The notes below the pieces were generated by a model. It made no database searches. It was not told where the DNA came from and saw only the letters and a list, made by a program, of their open reading frames with translations. Both the position numbers and the translations under genes were made by a program. Source: Pseudomonas sp. MM211 (GTDB lineage Bacteria > Pseudomonadota > Gammaproteobacteria > Pseudomonadales > Pseudomonadaceae). Taken from it: a stretch of 64,000 nucleotides of DNA. How positions within the stretch are numbered: position 1 is the first letter of the stretch; every line of letters starts with the position of its first letter. Below are positions 8,485 through 18,849 of the stretch, piece after piece. The stretch lies in assembly GCF_020386635.1 (NCBI RefSeq), contig NZ_CP081942.1, positions 930,001-994,000 of the forward strand. The letters are read 5' to 3'.

Positions 8485-10914
8485 ATGGCGACGACGCAGG
8501 GCATGCAACCACTGGCACGGGCGGTACACGCTGCCGCACTGGGTCTGATCATCGCAGGCGGCAGCCTGACTGCGGCCTCGCTGCAAGCCGCCGAGCAGGC
8601 AGCCCAACAGAGCCGTGCCTATCAGGTACCGGCCGGTAACCTCAGCAGTGCCCTTTCCGACTTCGCCAGTCAGGCAGGCATCACCCTGCCCATCGAACCG
8701 GGCCTGGTGGAAGGGTTACGCAGCCCGGGCCTGAACGCCGCCACCAGCGTGGAAGGCGGCCTGCGGCAACTGCTGCAGGGCACCGGTCTGCAGGCTGCAC
8801 CGCAGGGTAACGGCCTGTACCTGCTGACGCCGCAGGAAGCGGGCGCAAGCCTGGAGCTGGGCGCGACCAGCATCACCGGGCAAGGCCTGGCGTCGACCAC
8901 CGAGAACAGCGGCTCCTACACCACTGGCTCCATGCAGACGGCCACCAAACTGCCCCTGAGCCTGCGCGAAACGCCGCAGTCGGTCAGCGTGGTCACGCGC
9001 AAGCGCATGGACGACAAGGCCATGACCAGCATCAGTGACGTGATCCAGAGCACGCCGGGCATCTTCCTCAACGGCTCCGGCGGCGTCGGCCGTCCGAGTT
9101 TCAGTGCCCGTGGCTTCGACGTCGATAACATCATGTACGATGGTTTTCCCACCAGCTTCCTGACCTACCTGCCCAGCGGCGAAGCCAACCTGGCCATGTA
9201 TGACCGGGTGGAAATCGTCCGCGGTGCCACTGGCCTGGCCCAGGGCTCTGGCAGCCCCGCTGGCGCCATCAACCTGGTGCGCAAGCGTCCGACCCATGAA
9301 TTCCAGGGCACGCTCACCGGCAGTGCCGGCAGTTGGGACGATTACACCGGCACCCTGGATGTCGGCGGCCCGCTCAATGAAAACGGCACCCTGCGCGCCC
9401 GTACGGTGATCTCCCGGCAAGACGCCAAAAGCTTCCGTGATTCGGTCGAACACGATCACGACCTGTTCTACGGCGTGGTCGACGCCGACCTCAGCGACAG
9501 CACCACCCTGACGCTCGGAGCCTACCGGCAGAAGAACCATACCAACTACATCTGGGGCGGCTTGCCCATGGCCCGTGGCGGCGGTCATCTGGGACTGCCA
9601 CGGGACACCTTCCTGGGTCATGACTGGGAGTACTCGGACAACCGCACCACCGGCTACTTCGCCACTCTGGAGCACGCCTTCGCCAACGACTGGAAACTGC
9701 GCCTGGCCGCCATGCAGTCGAAAACCGACACCGACGTGCTGGCCTCTTCGGTATGGGAATACGACCGCCACTATCTGTGGACGGAAGCCATGGAACAGAA
9801 GGAAACCGGCTACGACCTGGCGCTCAGCGGCCCCTTCCAGCTGCTCGGGCAAGAGCACGACCTGACCCTAGGCGTCAGCAAGCGCCAGCTGGACTATCGT
9901 TCCGGCAAGGCCTGGAGCGATTTCATCGACGCGGGCAGCAACCCCTTCGAGTGGCACCCAGGTGCGCATGCCAAGCCGGACTACGTCACCGGCAGCTACG
10001 GCCTTCCAGAGACCACCACTCAGGACAGCGTCTACGCCAGCACCCGCCTGCGCCTGAGCGAACCACTGGCGCTGATTCTCGGCGGCCGTCTCGACTGGTA
10101 CGAACTCGAAGACCGCGAAAACAGCGAAGGTAACTACAAGGTCACCCGCAACCTGACCCGCTATGCCGGCCTGGTCTACGACCTGGATGCCAATCACTCG
10201 GCCTACGTCAGCTACACCGATATCTTCAAACCACAGAACAGCAAGGGCCTGGACAGCAAGGTGATCGCCCCGATAGTGGGTGAGAACTACGAAGTCGGCC
10301 TCAAGGGCGAATACTTTGGTGGCGCACTGAACGCCAGCCTGGCTGTTTTCCAAATCGACCAGAAGAATCGCGCCCAGGAGCTGACCGATTTCAAAGGGTG
10401 CGGCTCAGGCCCCGCCAGTGCCTGCTACGAGGCTTCCGGCCTGGTACGCAGCCGCGGCATCGACATGGAAATCCAGGGTGCCCTGACCGACAACTGGCAG
10501 CTCGCCGCCGGTTACACCTATACCCAGACCCAATACGTCAGCGACGCCAACGCAGCCCGGGAAGGCGAAGACTTCGACCGCAAGAAACCGCGCCAACTGT
10601 TCAAGCTGTCGACCCTCTACACCCTGCCCGGTGAGCTGCAGCGCTGGCGCATTGGCGGCGATGTCTACCAGCAGAGCCGCATCCGCACCTCGGGTGGCAC
10701 CGGTGCCAGCGCCTGGAAAAACCAGCAGGGTTCCTACACCGTGGTCGGCCTGGTGGCCGGGTACAAGGCCAGCGAACAGCTGGATCTGCAGGTCAACGTC
10801 AACAACCTGTTCGACCGTACCTACTACAGCAGCGTGGCCAACGGCGGTTGGAGCCCGTACGACATCTACGGCGACCCGCGTAATTTCAAGCTGACGGCGC
10901 GCTATAGCTTCTGA
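8485..10914 (+). CDS. TonB-dependent ferric-siderophore receptor with STN signalling domain
   Basis: An outer-membrane receptor of about 809 residues. ATG at 8485 is chosen because GGGGACGG precedes it and a signal peptide follows directly (cleavage after SLQAA). The STN secretin/TonB short N-terminal domain occupies about residues 40-100 (YQVPAGNLSSALSDFASQ), the plug about 130-260 (ETPQSVSVVTRKRM, RGFDVDNIMYDG, VEIVRGATGL), and a 22-strand barrel the rest, ending in Phe as expected (TARYSF). It resembles the FpvA/FhuE/FoxA group. The STN domain and the upstream FecI/FecR pair imply transcriptional signalling on ligand binding. The siderophore cannot be told from sequence; no biosynthesis genes are nearby, so a xenosiderophore is likely. 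Confidence 0.93.
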   Translation: MATTQGMQPLARAVHAAALGLIIAGGSLTAASLQAAEQAAQQSRAYQVPAGNLSSALSDFASQAGITLPIEPGLVEGLRSPGLNAATSVEGGLRQLLQGTGLQAAPQGNGLYLLTPQEAGASLELGATSITGQGLASTTENSGSYTTGSMQTATKLPLSLRETPQSVSVVTRKRMDDKAMTSISDVIQSTPGIFLNGSGGVGRPSFSARGFDVDNIMYDGFPTSFLTYLPSGEANLAMYDRVEIVRGATGLAQGSGSPAGAINLVRKRPTHEFQGTLTGSAGSWDDYTGTLDVGGPLNENGTLRARTVISRQDAKSFRDSVEHDHDLFYGVVDADLSDSTTLTLGAYRQKNHTNYIWGGLPMARGGGHLGLPRDTFLGHDWEYSDNRTTGYFATLEHAFANDWKLRLAAMQSKTDTDVLASSVWEYDRHYLWTEAMEQKETGYDLALSGPFQLLGQEHDLTLGVSKRQLDYRSGKAWSDFIDAGSNPFEWHPGAHAKPDYVTGSYGLPETTTQDSVYASTRLRLSEPLALILGGRLDWYELEDRENSEGNYKVTRNLTRYAGLVYDLDANHSAYVSYTDIFKPQNSKGLDSKVIAPIVGENYEVGLKGEYFGGALNASLAVFQIDQKNRAQELTDFKGCGSGPASACYEASGLVRSRGIDMEIQGALTDNWQLAAGYTYTQTQYVSDANAAREGEDFDRKKPRQLFKLSTLYTLPGELQRWRIGGDVYQQSRIRTSGGTGASAWKNQQGSYTVVGLVAGYKASEQLDLQVNVNNLFDRTYYSSVANGGWSPYDIYGDPRNFKLTARYSF

Positions 10915-10998
10915 GAAAGCAGCTCGCCAGCGAAGATCCAGGGAAGGACGAGGCAGACCGGCTGAATCACGGCGGAAGCGGTCATCGGGCGCTGCTGC

Positions 10999-11109
10999 TT
11001 TTGTGGGAGGGGCTTTAGCCGCGATTGTGCCTGTCTAGGCGTGAAGAGCTCGCGGCTAAAGCCCCTCCTACAAAAAGAAAGCTCTGCATCCACCGGCCGC
11101 TTCTGCCTT
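10999..11109. repeat. BIME-like palindrome, copy 1 (GGGGCTTTAGCCGCGA family)
   Basis: TTTTGTGGGAGGGGCTTTAGCCGCGA at the left and TCGCGGCTAAAGCCCCTCCTACAAAAAG at the right form an inverted pair. The segment 11046-11087 recurs in reverse complement, base for base (42 nt), at 28328-28369. Both copies are followed by a conserved ACCGGCCGCTTCTRCCTT tail (11092-11109 here). The rest of the 230-bp gap between the receptor gene and aroE shows nothing else. Confidence 0.85.
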
Positions 11110-11144
11110 GCTCCAGACGCAAAAACCGGCGGCGGGGCGTGGTG

Positions 11145-11966
11145 CTACGCAGCCAGTTGGCGGCGGAGCTCGGCCAGGACCGGTGCGCTGTCCGGACGTA
11201 CGCCGCGCCATAGGTGGAAGGCTTCCACGGCCTGCTCGACCAGCATGCCGAGGCCATCGAGAGTACGTGCAGCGCCCTGCTCCGTGGCCCAGCGATTGAA
11301 GGCGGTGGGCCCGGCGCCGTACATCATGTCGTAGCAGCAGGTATGGCCCGGCTGGATCAGGCTGGCGGCGATCGGTGGCAGCTCGCCGGACAGGCTGGCG
11401 GACGTGCCGTTGATGATTAGATCCACCGGCGCATCGATCCAGTCGAAACCACTAGCCACCACCGGGCCGAGGTCAGCGAACTGGCGGGCCAGTTGCTCGG
11501 CCTTTTCCACCGTGCGGTTAGCAATCACCAGGGTCTGCGGCTGCTGCGCCAAAAAAGGTTCGAGAATGCCGCGCACTGCACCACCGGCGCCGAGCAGCAG
11601 GATGCGCTTGCCGCGCAGGTCGATGCCGGCATTCACGGTCAGATCACGCACCAGGCCGGCACCGTCGGTGTTGTCACCGAGCAAGCTGCCATCCTCGAGC
11701 TTCTTCAGGGTATTCACCGCACCGGCACGGCGGGCGCGCTCAGTCAGGCTGTCGGCGAGGGCGTAGGCCTGCTCCTTGAACGGCACGGTCACGTTGCCGC
11801 CACGGCCCTCAGCGAAAAAGGCCCGGGCATAGCCTGCGAAATCATCCAGCGGCGCCAGCAGTGTTTCGTAGCTCAGCGCCTGGCCGGTCTGATCCGCGAA
11901 CAGGCGGTGGATCAGCGGCGACTTGCTGTGGCCGATGGGGTTGCCGAATACACCGTAGCGATCCAT
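11145..11966 (-). CDS. aroE: Shikimate dehydrogenase AroE
   Basis: AroE reduces 3-dehydroshikimate to shikimate with NADPH in aromatic amino-acid synthesis. ATG at 11966 gives the canonical opening [17 protein letters not shown] and 273 residues. [15 protein letters not shown] carries the catalytic lysine, [11 protein letters not shown] the dinucleotide-binding glycines, and [13 protein letters not shown] the substrate-side motif. A start six codons upstream is open but less likely. It follows hemF after 58 bp on the same strand, as in P. aeruginosa. Confidence 0.96.
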   Translation of the reverse strand: MDRYGVFGNPIGHSKSPLIHRLFADQTGQALSYETLLAPLDDFAGYARAFFAEGRGGNVTVPFKEQAYALADSLTERARRAGAVNTLKKLEDGSLLGDNTDGAGLVRDLTVNAGIDLRGKRILLLGAGGAVRGILEPFLAQQPQTLVIANRTVEKAEQLARQFADLGPVVASGFDWIDAPVDLIINGTSASLSGELPPIAASLIQPGHTCCYDMMYGAGPTAFNRWATEQGAARTLDGLGMLVEQAVEAFHLWRGVRPDSAPVLAELRRQLAA

Positions 11967-12024
11967 GAAAATTTCCGTGCGCAAAAGCCAAAGGCGGCAA
12001 GCCTGAAGCTTTTTGCGCCGACCT

Positions 12025-12996
<972 letters not shown>

Positions 12997-13130
12997 TCAC
13001 CGGGTATCGGCGCTCTGCAGTTGACGCCGGTCAACGACAGATGCGACGTTCGACCGCTGTAGAAAAAACCGTTCAACGCCCCGGTGGATTCGGGGTCTAT
13101 CTGCACTCACCTTCACGCAGGAGCAAGACG

Positions 13131-14108
13131 ATGGCCAAACGCATCCAGTTCAGCCGCCACGGTGGCCCCGAGGTACTCGAATACGTCGACTACCAGCCCG
13201 CCGCCCCTGGCCCCCACGAGGTGCGTGTGCACAACCAGGCCATCGGCCTGAATTTCATCGATACCTACTTTCGCAATGGTCTGTATGCGCCGCCTTCGCT
13301 GCCGTCCAGCCTGGGTACCGAGGGTGCCGGTTTCGTCGATGCGATCGGCTCCGAGGTTAAGGACTTCCAGGTCGGCGACCGCGTGGCCTACGCCACCGGG
13401 CCACTGGGTGGCTACAGCGAACTGCACGTGCTGCCAGCGGAAAAGCTGGTCAAGCTGCCCGACGCCATCAGCTTCGAACAGGCTGCAGCGGTTATGCTCA
13501 AGGGCCTGACCGTGCAGTACCTGCTGCGCCAGACCGCCGATTTGAAGAGCGGCGACATCATTCTGTTCCACGCTGCCGCAGGTGGCGTCGGCTCGTTCGC
13601 CTGCCAGTGGGCCAAGGCCCTGGGCGTCAAGCTGATCGGCACCGTGAGCTCTGCCAAGAAGGCCGAGCGCGCCCTGCAACAGGGCGCCTGGGCGACCATC
13701 GACTACAGCCATGAAAACGTTGCCCAGCGCGTGCTGGAGCTGACCGACGGCAAGAAATGCCCGGTGGTCTATGATGGCGTCGGTAAGGACACCTGGGAAA
13801 CCTCGCTCGACTGCGTGGCACCGCGCGGCCTGCTGGTCAGCTTCGGCAATGCGTCCGGCGCGGTGACCGGGGTCAATCTGGGCATCCTCTCGCAAAAGGG
13901 TTCGCTGTATGTCACCCGCCCAACCCTGGCCAGCTATGCCGACACGCCAAAGCACCTGCAGAAGATGGCCGATGAGCTGTTCGGCATGATCGCCAAGGGC
14001 AAACTCGACGTGGATATTGCCCAGCGTTATCCGCTCAGCGAGGCTGCTACGGCGCAGACGCTACTGAGTGACCGCAAGACCACCGGCTCGACCATTCTGT
14101 TGCCCTGA
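13131..14108 (+). CDS. qor: NADPH:quinone reductase Qor (zeta-crystallin type)
   Basis: A zinc-less medium-chain dehydrogenase/reductase of 325 residues that reduces quinones by one electron from NADPH. The N-terminal catalytic part has NQAIGLNFIDTYFRNGLY and LGTEGAGFVDAIG; the Rossmann part has HAAAGGVGSFACQWAKALG at about residues 145-163. Structural zinc cysteines are absent, as expected. ATG at 13131 follows a GCAGGAG ribosome site. It is divergent from hemF, the same arrangement as in P. aeruginosa. Confidence 0.93.
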   Translation: MAKRIQFSRHGGPEVLEYVDYQPAAPGPHEVRVHNQAIGLNFIDTYFRNGLYAPPSLPSSLGTEGAGFVDAIGSEVKDFQVGDRVAYATGPLGGYSELHVLPAEKLVKLPDAISFEQAAAVMLKGLTVQYLLRQTADLKSGDIILFHAAAGGVGSFACQWAKALGVKLIGTVSSAKKAERALQQGAWATIDYSHENVAQRVLELTDGKKCPVVYDGVGKDTWETSLDCVAPRGLLVSFGNASGAVTGVNLGILSQKGSLYVTRPTLASYADTPKHLQKMADELFGMIAKGKLDVDIAQRYPLSEAATAQTLLSDRKTTGSTILLP

Positions 14109-14210
14109 AACCCCGGCCATGGGATCTGTAGGGGTGGCATCGAATCGCTCCCTACGCTCAGCTTCAGGGGCGCTCTGCGTCCCCGCAAGCGAGCAATGAT
14201 GCGACCAATC

Positions 14211-14290
14211 GGTGGGCTGAAGCGGATCGCCGCCCGGCCCACCCTACAGGGCATGTGCGCGTGGCGTAGGGTGGGCTTTAGCCCACCAAA
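14211..14290. repeat. Palindromic repeat of the GTAGGGTGGGCTTTAGCCCACC family
   Basis: GGTGGGCTGAAGCG...GGCCCACCCTAC is followed by GTAGGGTGGGCTTTAGCCCACC, a double hairpin. A second copy with the same layout is at 40012-40073 and a diverged relative at 24402-24489. It fills most of the 229-bp gap between qor and tsaC and lies downstream of both convergent genes. Confidence 0.85.
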
Positions 14291-14337
14291 TCCAACGTCC
14301 GGGAGCATGAGAGAGAACGCGCCCGGGTGCTTTTTAA

Positions 14338-14895
14338 TCAGGCCGGGCGACGCACGTCGCCGGTCACCAGATCGCGAATCACGCTGGGGTTGCGGCGCCC
14401 GCCCAGGGCACCGCCCAGCACCGCGTCCAGCTGCCTTGGAAAGTATTGCTCAACCCGCAACCGCGAGCGCGCAGCCGGGCGGCCGGCGGGGTTCGCGGAG
14501 GTCGAGACCAATGGCCCGGTCAGGGCGCACAGCTCGCGTACCCGCGGGTGATCGCTAACCCGCAAGGCAACGCTGTCGTGCTCACCGGTGATCCACTCCG
14601 GCAGGCGATTCTGATGCGGTACCAGCCAGGTATTCGGGCCAGGCCAGGTGCTGGCCAGGCGGCCCTGCCAGAGCTCGGGCAGATCCTCGAGCAGGAAGTC
14701 GAACTGGCGGATGTTGTCGGCCACCAGAATCAGCCCCTTGCGCACGGGCCTTTCCTTCAGCGCCAGCAGGCGATCCACCGCCATTTCATCCCAGGGATCG
14801 CAGCCAAGCCCCCAGACCGCTTCGGTCGGATAGGCGATAACGCCCCCGGCACGAACCACACGCGCTGCCTGCTGAACCTGCCAACTGGTGATCAT
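14338..14895 (-). CDS. tsaC: L-threonylcarbamoyladenylate synthase TsaC (YrdC/RimN)
   Basis: TsaC makes threonylcarbamoyl-AMP from threonine, bicarbonate and ATP for the t6A37 modification of ANN-reading tRNAs. The 185-residue YrdC-domain protein opens with [22 protein letters not shown] and has [15 protein letters not shown] and [15 protein letters not shown], all typical. The ATG follows GGGGGAG. It is the third gene of the LysM-dprA-tsaC minus-strand run found in Pseudomonas. Confidence 0.95.
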   Translation of the reverse strand: MITSWQVQQAARVVRAGGVIAYPTEAVWGLGCDPWDEMAVDRLLALKERPVRKGLILVADNIRQFDFLLEDLPELWQGRLASTWPGPNTWLVPHQNRLPEWITGEHDSVALRVSDHPRVRELCALTGPLVSTSANPAGRPAARSRLRVEQYFPRQLDAVLGGALGGRRNPSVIRDLVTGDVRRPA

Positions 14896-14931
14896 GGATA
14901 TCTCCCCCGGAAAACACTGGGGCGCAGTGTA

Positions 14932-16047
14932 TTACGCCTTGCAGCCCACCCAAAGCCCGGCTTCGCAGGCAACGCGCCCGTCCAGCTCCAGCTCGGTCAA
15001 CGCGGCAAGCACCTCGGGCAGCGCCCAGCCACTGGAGTGGGCCAATGCTTCACTGCTGTGGGGCGCGGCGTGCAGCAACGCCAGCAGCGGGTGGGCTGGC
15101 GGCTGCGGGGCAGCCTCGGCAACCGCCAAATGCTCAGCACTGGATGCCTGCCAGCCGCGTAAAGCTTCGAGAATGTGGTCGATGCTTTCCACCAGGGTAG
15201 CGCCGTCACGAATCAACTGATGGCAACCCTTGGCGCCCGGATGATGAATGGAGCCGGGAATCGCATACACCTCGCGGCCCTGCTCTGCCGCGAGGCGCGC
15301 GGTGATCAACGAGCCGCTCGACGGGCTGGCTTCGACCACCAGCACGCCCAATGAAAGGCCGGAAATTATCCGATTTCTTCTCGGAAAGTTGCTGGCCTGG
15401 GGTGGACTATCCAGCGGCAGTTCCGAGACTAGTGCCCCGCCCCGCTCGATGATGTCCTGAGCCAGACGCTTGTGGCGGGCCGGATACAGGCACTGCAAAC
15501 CCGTACCGAGCACGGCGATGGTGTGCCCGCCGACATCCAGTGCGCCCTGATGCGCTGCGCCATCGATGCCCAGCGCCAGCCCGCTGGTGATCACGAAACC
15601 ACCACGGGCCAGACTGCGGGCGAAGCTGTGCGCAGTATCCAGGCCTGGCTTTGACGCCCGGCGGCTGCCGACCATGGCCAGTTGCGGGCGCTCCAGCAGC
15701 GCCGGGTCGCCGGCAACGAATAGCAACGGCGGCGCGTCGGGGATTTCTCCCAGCAAGGCAGGATAATGTGGGTCATCCCACATCAGCACCTGCTGACCCG
15801 GTATCTGCAACCACTCCAGACTCAGCCGCGCCCGCTCGCGCACCTGTGGGCTGCGCCGCGCCTCTGCACACGCCACGGGTAATCCAAGCGAGCGCCAGGC
15901 AGTCGCCGGCGCGCTCAGCGCAGCAGACGCGCTGTCGAACGCACTGAGCAGTTTGTGGAAACGCTTCGGCCCCAACTCCGGCAGACAATGCAGGCGCAGG
16001 CGGGCTTCAAGTTCGGCGGGAGACAATGCACGGGGGAATTGCGACAT
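14932..16047 (-). CDS. dprA: DNA-processing protein DprA (Smf)
   Basis: DprA binds incoming single-stranded DNA and loads RecA during natural transformation. The 371-residue protein has an N-terminal SAM/HhH-like part (LRLHCLPELGPKRFHKLL), the central Rossmann domain (MVGSRRASKPGLDTAHSFARSLA, SGLALGIDGAAHQGAL, SELPLDSPPQASNFPRRNRIISGLS, residues about 125-275) and a C-terminal winged-helix DML1-like domain. An AAGGA site precedes the ATG. Gene and neighbours match the Pseudomonas core order. Confidence 0.95.
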   Translation of the reverse strand: MSQFPRALSPAELEARLRLHCLPELGPKRFHKLLSAFDSASAALSAPATAWRSLGLPVACAEARRSPQVRERARLSLEWLQIPGQQVLMWDDPHYPALLGEIPDAPPLLFVAGDPALLERPQLAMVGSRRASKPGLDTAHSFARSLARGGFVITSGLALGIDGAAHQGALDVGGHTIAVLGTGLQCLYPARHKRLAQDIIERGGALVSELPLDSPPQASNFPRRNRIISGLSLGVLVVEASPSSGSLITARLAAEQGREVYAIPGSIHHPGAKGCHQLIRDGATLVESIDHILEALRGWQASSAEHLAVAEAAPQPPAHPLLALLHAAPHSSEALAHSSGWALPEVLAALTELELDGRVACEAGLWVGCKA

Positions 16048-16101
16048 GGCTGATCATCCTTGATCGGTCGCGCCGCCAAAGCGGCGGGAGTAGAAAACAC
16101 A

Positions 16102-16121
16102 AGCCCCGCAGAAGCGGGGCT
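16102..16121 (-). terminator. Hairpin between the LysM gene and dprA
   Basis: AGCCCCGC and GCGGGGCT form a perfect 8-bp stem with a 4-base loop, 10 bp past the stop of the LysM gene. Read on the minus strand it is followed by TTGTGTTTTC, a modest T-tract, so it may terminate or only attenuate before dprA. Confidence 0.65.
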
Positions 16122-16130
16122 GGTTTGATG

Positions 16131-17156
16131 TTACGGGTTGCGAACCTTGTCCATCACTGCCAACTGCCGCGAGGCATTGAGAACCATGCCGTAGCTGAGC
16201 TTCTCGTAGGTGCGGAACACCATCAGCAGACCGGCTCGCTCGTCAGGGATCTTCACCGACTCACCGGTAACCCGGTCACGCACGGTTTCGCCCGTCTTGT
16301 AGACGGCCAGCACGTTACCGATCTCCAGGCCGTCGCGGGCGCCCTTGTTCAGGGTGACCACGTCGAACTGACCGATCTGGCTGACGCCACGCGGCACATC
16401 GAGGATCAGGCCCTTGATTTCCGTGGTCGGCTCGCTGGGCATGAACGACGAGTTGATGGCCCGCTCTTCAGTAGCGAACAGACGGTCGCCGTTACGCACT
16501 TCCTGCGTGGTACGGGTCAGGTTGAGGGTACCGACGTTCTCTTCCTCGGCAACGATTTCACCGCCACCGATGTCATCGGCATTGATACCGAGGAATTCCT
16601 TGGTATCCGGATCCGTGTACGTCTTGCCCTGACGGAAGATGCCGTACACCGGCGCGTCCGGGTCGAAGCTACCGCGCGCGTAAACGCGGTCACCGGCACC
16701 ACTGACCACACGCTCGGCATTGCCGGCGACGATATAAGGTGCGCGCTGAAACTCTTCCGGGGTATCGACGATACGGTTCTTCAGCAGAAAGCTGTTGATC
16801 GCCTCCAGCGGAATGGTCGGAATGGCTTCAGCCATCGGCGTGCTGCGCACTTTCGGCGACAGCTTGATGGTGCCGCGCGATTCGCCACGACCGAGCATCA
16901 GACGCGGCTGACCGTCGATATAAACCAGACTCAGCAGGTCGCCCGGGTAGATCAGGTGCGGGTTTTCCACCTGCGGATTGGCGTGCCAGATTTCCGGCCA
17001 TTTCCAGGGCTGACGCAGAAACTTGCCGGAAATATCCCAGAGGGTATCGCCTTTCACGACCGTGTAACGGTCGGGGTGGCCTTCCTTGAGCTGCACCTCG
17101 GCGTGCGCCAGGCCGCTAGCAGCGACCAGCAACAGGGCGAGTAGTGATTTCCTCAT
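16131..17156 (-). CDS. Exported LysM-domain protein
   Basis: The 341-residue protein has a signal peptide (MRKSLLALLLVAASGLAHA), then one LysM peptidoglycan-binding domain at about residues 30-80 (YTVVKGDTLWDISGKFL, IWHANPQVENPHLIYPGDLLSLVY). The long C-terminal part has no motif I can assign. The homologue precedes dprA in Pseudomonas, and a periplasmic or cell-wall role is likely. A ribosome site AAAGGGA precedes the ATG. It is divergent from def. Confidence 0.88.
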   Translation of the reverse strand: MRKSLLALLLVAASGLAHAEVQLKEGHPDRYTVVKGDTLWDISGKFLRQPWKWPEIWHANPQVENPHLIYPGDLLSLVYIDGQPRLMLGRGESRGTIKLSPKVRSTPMAEAIPTIPLEAINSFLLKNRIVDTPEEFQRAPYIVAGNAERVVSGAGDRVYARGSFDPDAPVYGIFRQGKTYTDPDTKEFLGINADDIGGGEIVAEEENVGTLNLTRTTQEVRNGDRLFATEERAINSSFMPSEPTTEIKGLILDVPRGVSQIGQFDVVTLNKGARDGLEIGNVLAVYKTGETVRDRVTGESVKIPDERAGLLMVFRTYEKLSYGMVLNASRQLAVMDKVRNP

Positions 17157-17307
17157 GCGGTGAATCCCTTTATTATGTGGCTTCGCGTGAAGCGCCCTAG
17201 CGCCGCGACAGAACCCAGTAAAACCGCGGCGTGAAGCCGTTTTTCGATGCTGCCGCCATCTTAGCAGCGGATTTTGAATTTATTCCACAAGTGCATCACA
17301 AACGCAT

Positions 17308-17814
17308 ATGGCGATTTTAAACATCCTCGAATTTCCCGATCCACGCCTGCGTACCATCGCCAAACCGGTGGACGTGGTCGATGACGCCCTGCGCCAGCTG
17401 ATCGACGACATGTTCGAAACCATGTATGACGCCCCCGGTATCGGCCTCGCCGCGACCCAGGTGAACGTGCACAAGCGCGTGGTCGTCATGGATCTGTCCG
17501 AAGACAAGAGCGAACCGCTGGTGTTTATCAACCCGGCATTCGAATCGCTCACCGAGGAAATGGACCAGTACCAGGAAGGCTGCCTCTCGGTGCCCGGCTT
17601 CTACGAGAACGTCGACCGCCCGCAGAAAGTGAAGATCAACGCGCTGGATCGTGACGGAAAGCCGTTCGAAATGATCGCTGAAGGCCTGCTGGCCGTGTGC
17701 ATCCAGCACGAGTGCGATCACCTCAACGGCAAGCTGTTCGTCGACTACCTGTCTACGCTCAAGCGTGACCGCATCAAGAAGAAGCTGGAAAAGCTGCATC
17801 GCCAGCAAGATTGA
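17308..17814 (+). CDS. def: Peptide deformylase Def
   Basis: Def removes the formyl group from the N-terminal methionine of nascent proteins. The 168-residue enzyme has all three family motifs: GIGLAATQV (near 45-53), EGCLSVPG with the metal-binding cysteine (near 90) and QHECDHLNG with the HExxH metal site (near 132). No strong ribosome site is seen before the ATG. Fmt, which adds the formyl group, lies downstream, but a strong terminator-like hairpin stands between them. Confidence 0.97.
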   Translation: MAILNILEFPDPRLRTIAKPVDVVDDALRQLIDDMFETMYDAPGIGLAATQVNVHKRVVVMDLSEDKSEPLVFINPAFESLTEEMDQYQEGCLSVPGFYENVDRPQKVKINALDRDGKPFEMIAEGLLAVCIQHECDHLNGKLFVDYLSTLKRDRIKKKLEKLHRQQD

Positions 17815-17827
17815 TTGCATTCAACCC

Positions 17828-17857
17828 AAAGGCTTGCTTCGCGAGCCTTTTCTTTTT
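17828..17857 (+). terminator. Rho-independent terminator-like hairpin between def and fmt
   Basis: AAAGGCTTGC-TTC-GCGAGCCTTT can form a 10-bp stem (one G-U) followed by TCTTTTTC. It lies 14 bp after the def stop and about 50 bp before the fmt ATG, so it may partly uncouple the two genes. Confidence 0.7.
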
Positions 17858-17907
17858 CAGGTGAGACGCACGGCCAGGCCAGCGCTTCCCAGCAACCGCG
17901 AGACACC

Positions 17908-18849
17908 ATGACCGAAGCTCTGCGTATCGTATTCGCCGGCACCCCGGAATTCGCCGCCGCCCACCTCAAGGCGCTGCTCGACACGCCGCACCAGATCCTC
18001 GCGGTGTACACCCAACCGGATCGCCCTGCGGGCCGCGGGCAGAAACTGATGCCCAGCCCGGTCAAGCAGCTTGCCCTGGAACACGACATTCCCGTGCTGC
18101 AACCGCCGAGCCTGCGTGACGCCGCGGCACAGGCCGAGCTGGCCGCGCTGGCACCGGATCTGCTGGTGGTGGTCGCCTACGGGCTGATCCTGCCGCAGGT
18201 GGTGCTCGATATCCCGCGCTTCGGCTGCATCAACAGCCACGCGTCCCTGCTGCCCCGCTGGCGCGGCGCCGCGCCGATCCAGCGCGCGGTACAGGCTGGC
18301 GATGCAGAAAGTGGCGTCACCGTGATGCAGATGGAAGCCGGCCTGGATACCGGGCCGATGCTGCTCAAGGTACGTACGCCGATCACTGCCGACGACACCG
18401 GCGGTAGCCTGCATGATCGCCTCGCCGAGCTCGGCCCGCCTGCGGTGATTGAAGCCATCGCCGGTCTGGCCAGTGGCACCTTGATGGGTGAAGTGCAGGA
18501 TGATGCCCTGGCCAACTACGCCCACAAACTGAACAAGGACGAGGCGCGCCTCGACTGGGCACGCCCCGCCGAAGAGCTGGAACGGCTGATCCGCGCCTTC
18601 AACCCCTGGCCGATCTGCCACAGCACCCTGAACGAGGCGCCGCTCAAGGTGCTGGCCGGTAGCATCGGTGAGGGCCAGGGCCAGCCCGGTGAAATCCTCG
18701 CCGCCAGCAAGGACGGCCTGACCGTTGCCTGCGGTAACGGCGCCCTGCGGCTCACTCGCCTGCAATTACCCGGCGGCAAAGCGCTGAACTTCGCCGACCT
18801 GTACAACAGCCGCCGCGAGCAGTTCGCCGTCGGCACGGTGCTGGTATGA
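17908..18849 (+). CDS. fmt: Methionyl-tRNA formyltransferase Fmt
   Basis: Fmt formylates initiator Met-tRNA using 10-formyl-tetrahydrofolate. The 313-residue protein has the formyltransferase domain ([51 protein letters not shown] with the catalytic Asn/His, and [11 protein letters not shown]) and a C-terminal OB-fold-like domain. ATG at 17908 gives the standard beginning; the open frame extends further upstream without homology. It overlaps rsmB by four bases (ATGA). Confidence 0.97.
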   Translation: MTEALRIVFAGTPEFAAAHLKALLDTPHQILAVYTQPDRPAGRGQKLMPSPVKQLALEHDIPVLQPPSLRDAAAQAELAALAPDLLVVVAYGLILPQVVLDIPRFGCINSHASLLPRWRGAAPIQRAVQAGDAESGVTVMQMEAGLDTGPMLLKVRTPITADDTGGSLHDRLAELGPPAVIEAIAGLASGTLMGEVQDDALANYAHKLNKDEARLDWARPAEELERLIRAFNPWPICHSTLNEAPLKVLAGSIGEGQGQPGEILAASKDGLTVACGNGALRLTRLQLPGGKALNFADLYNSRREQFAVGTVLV

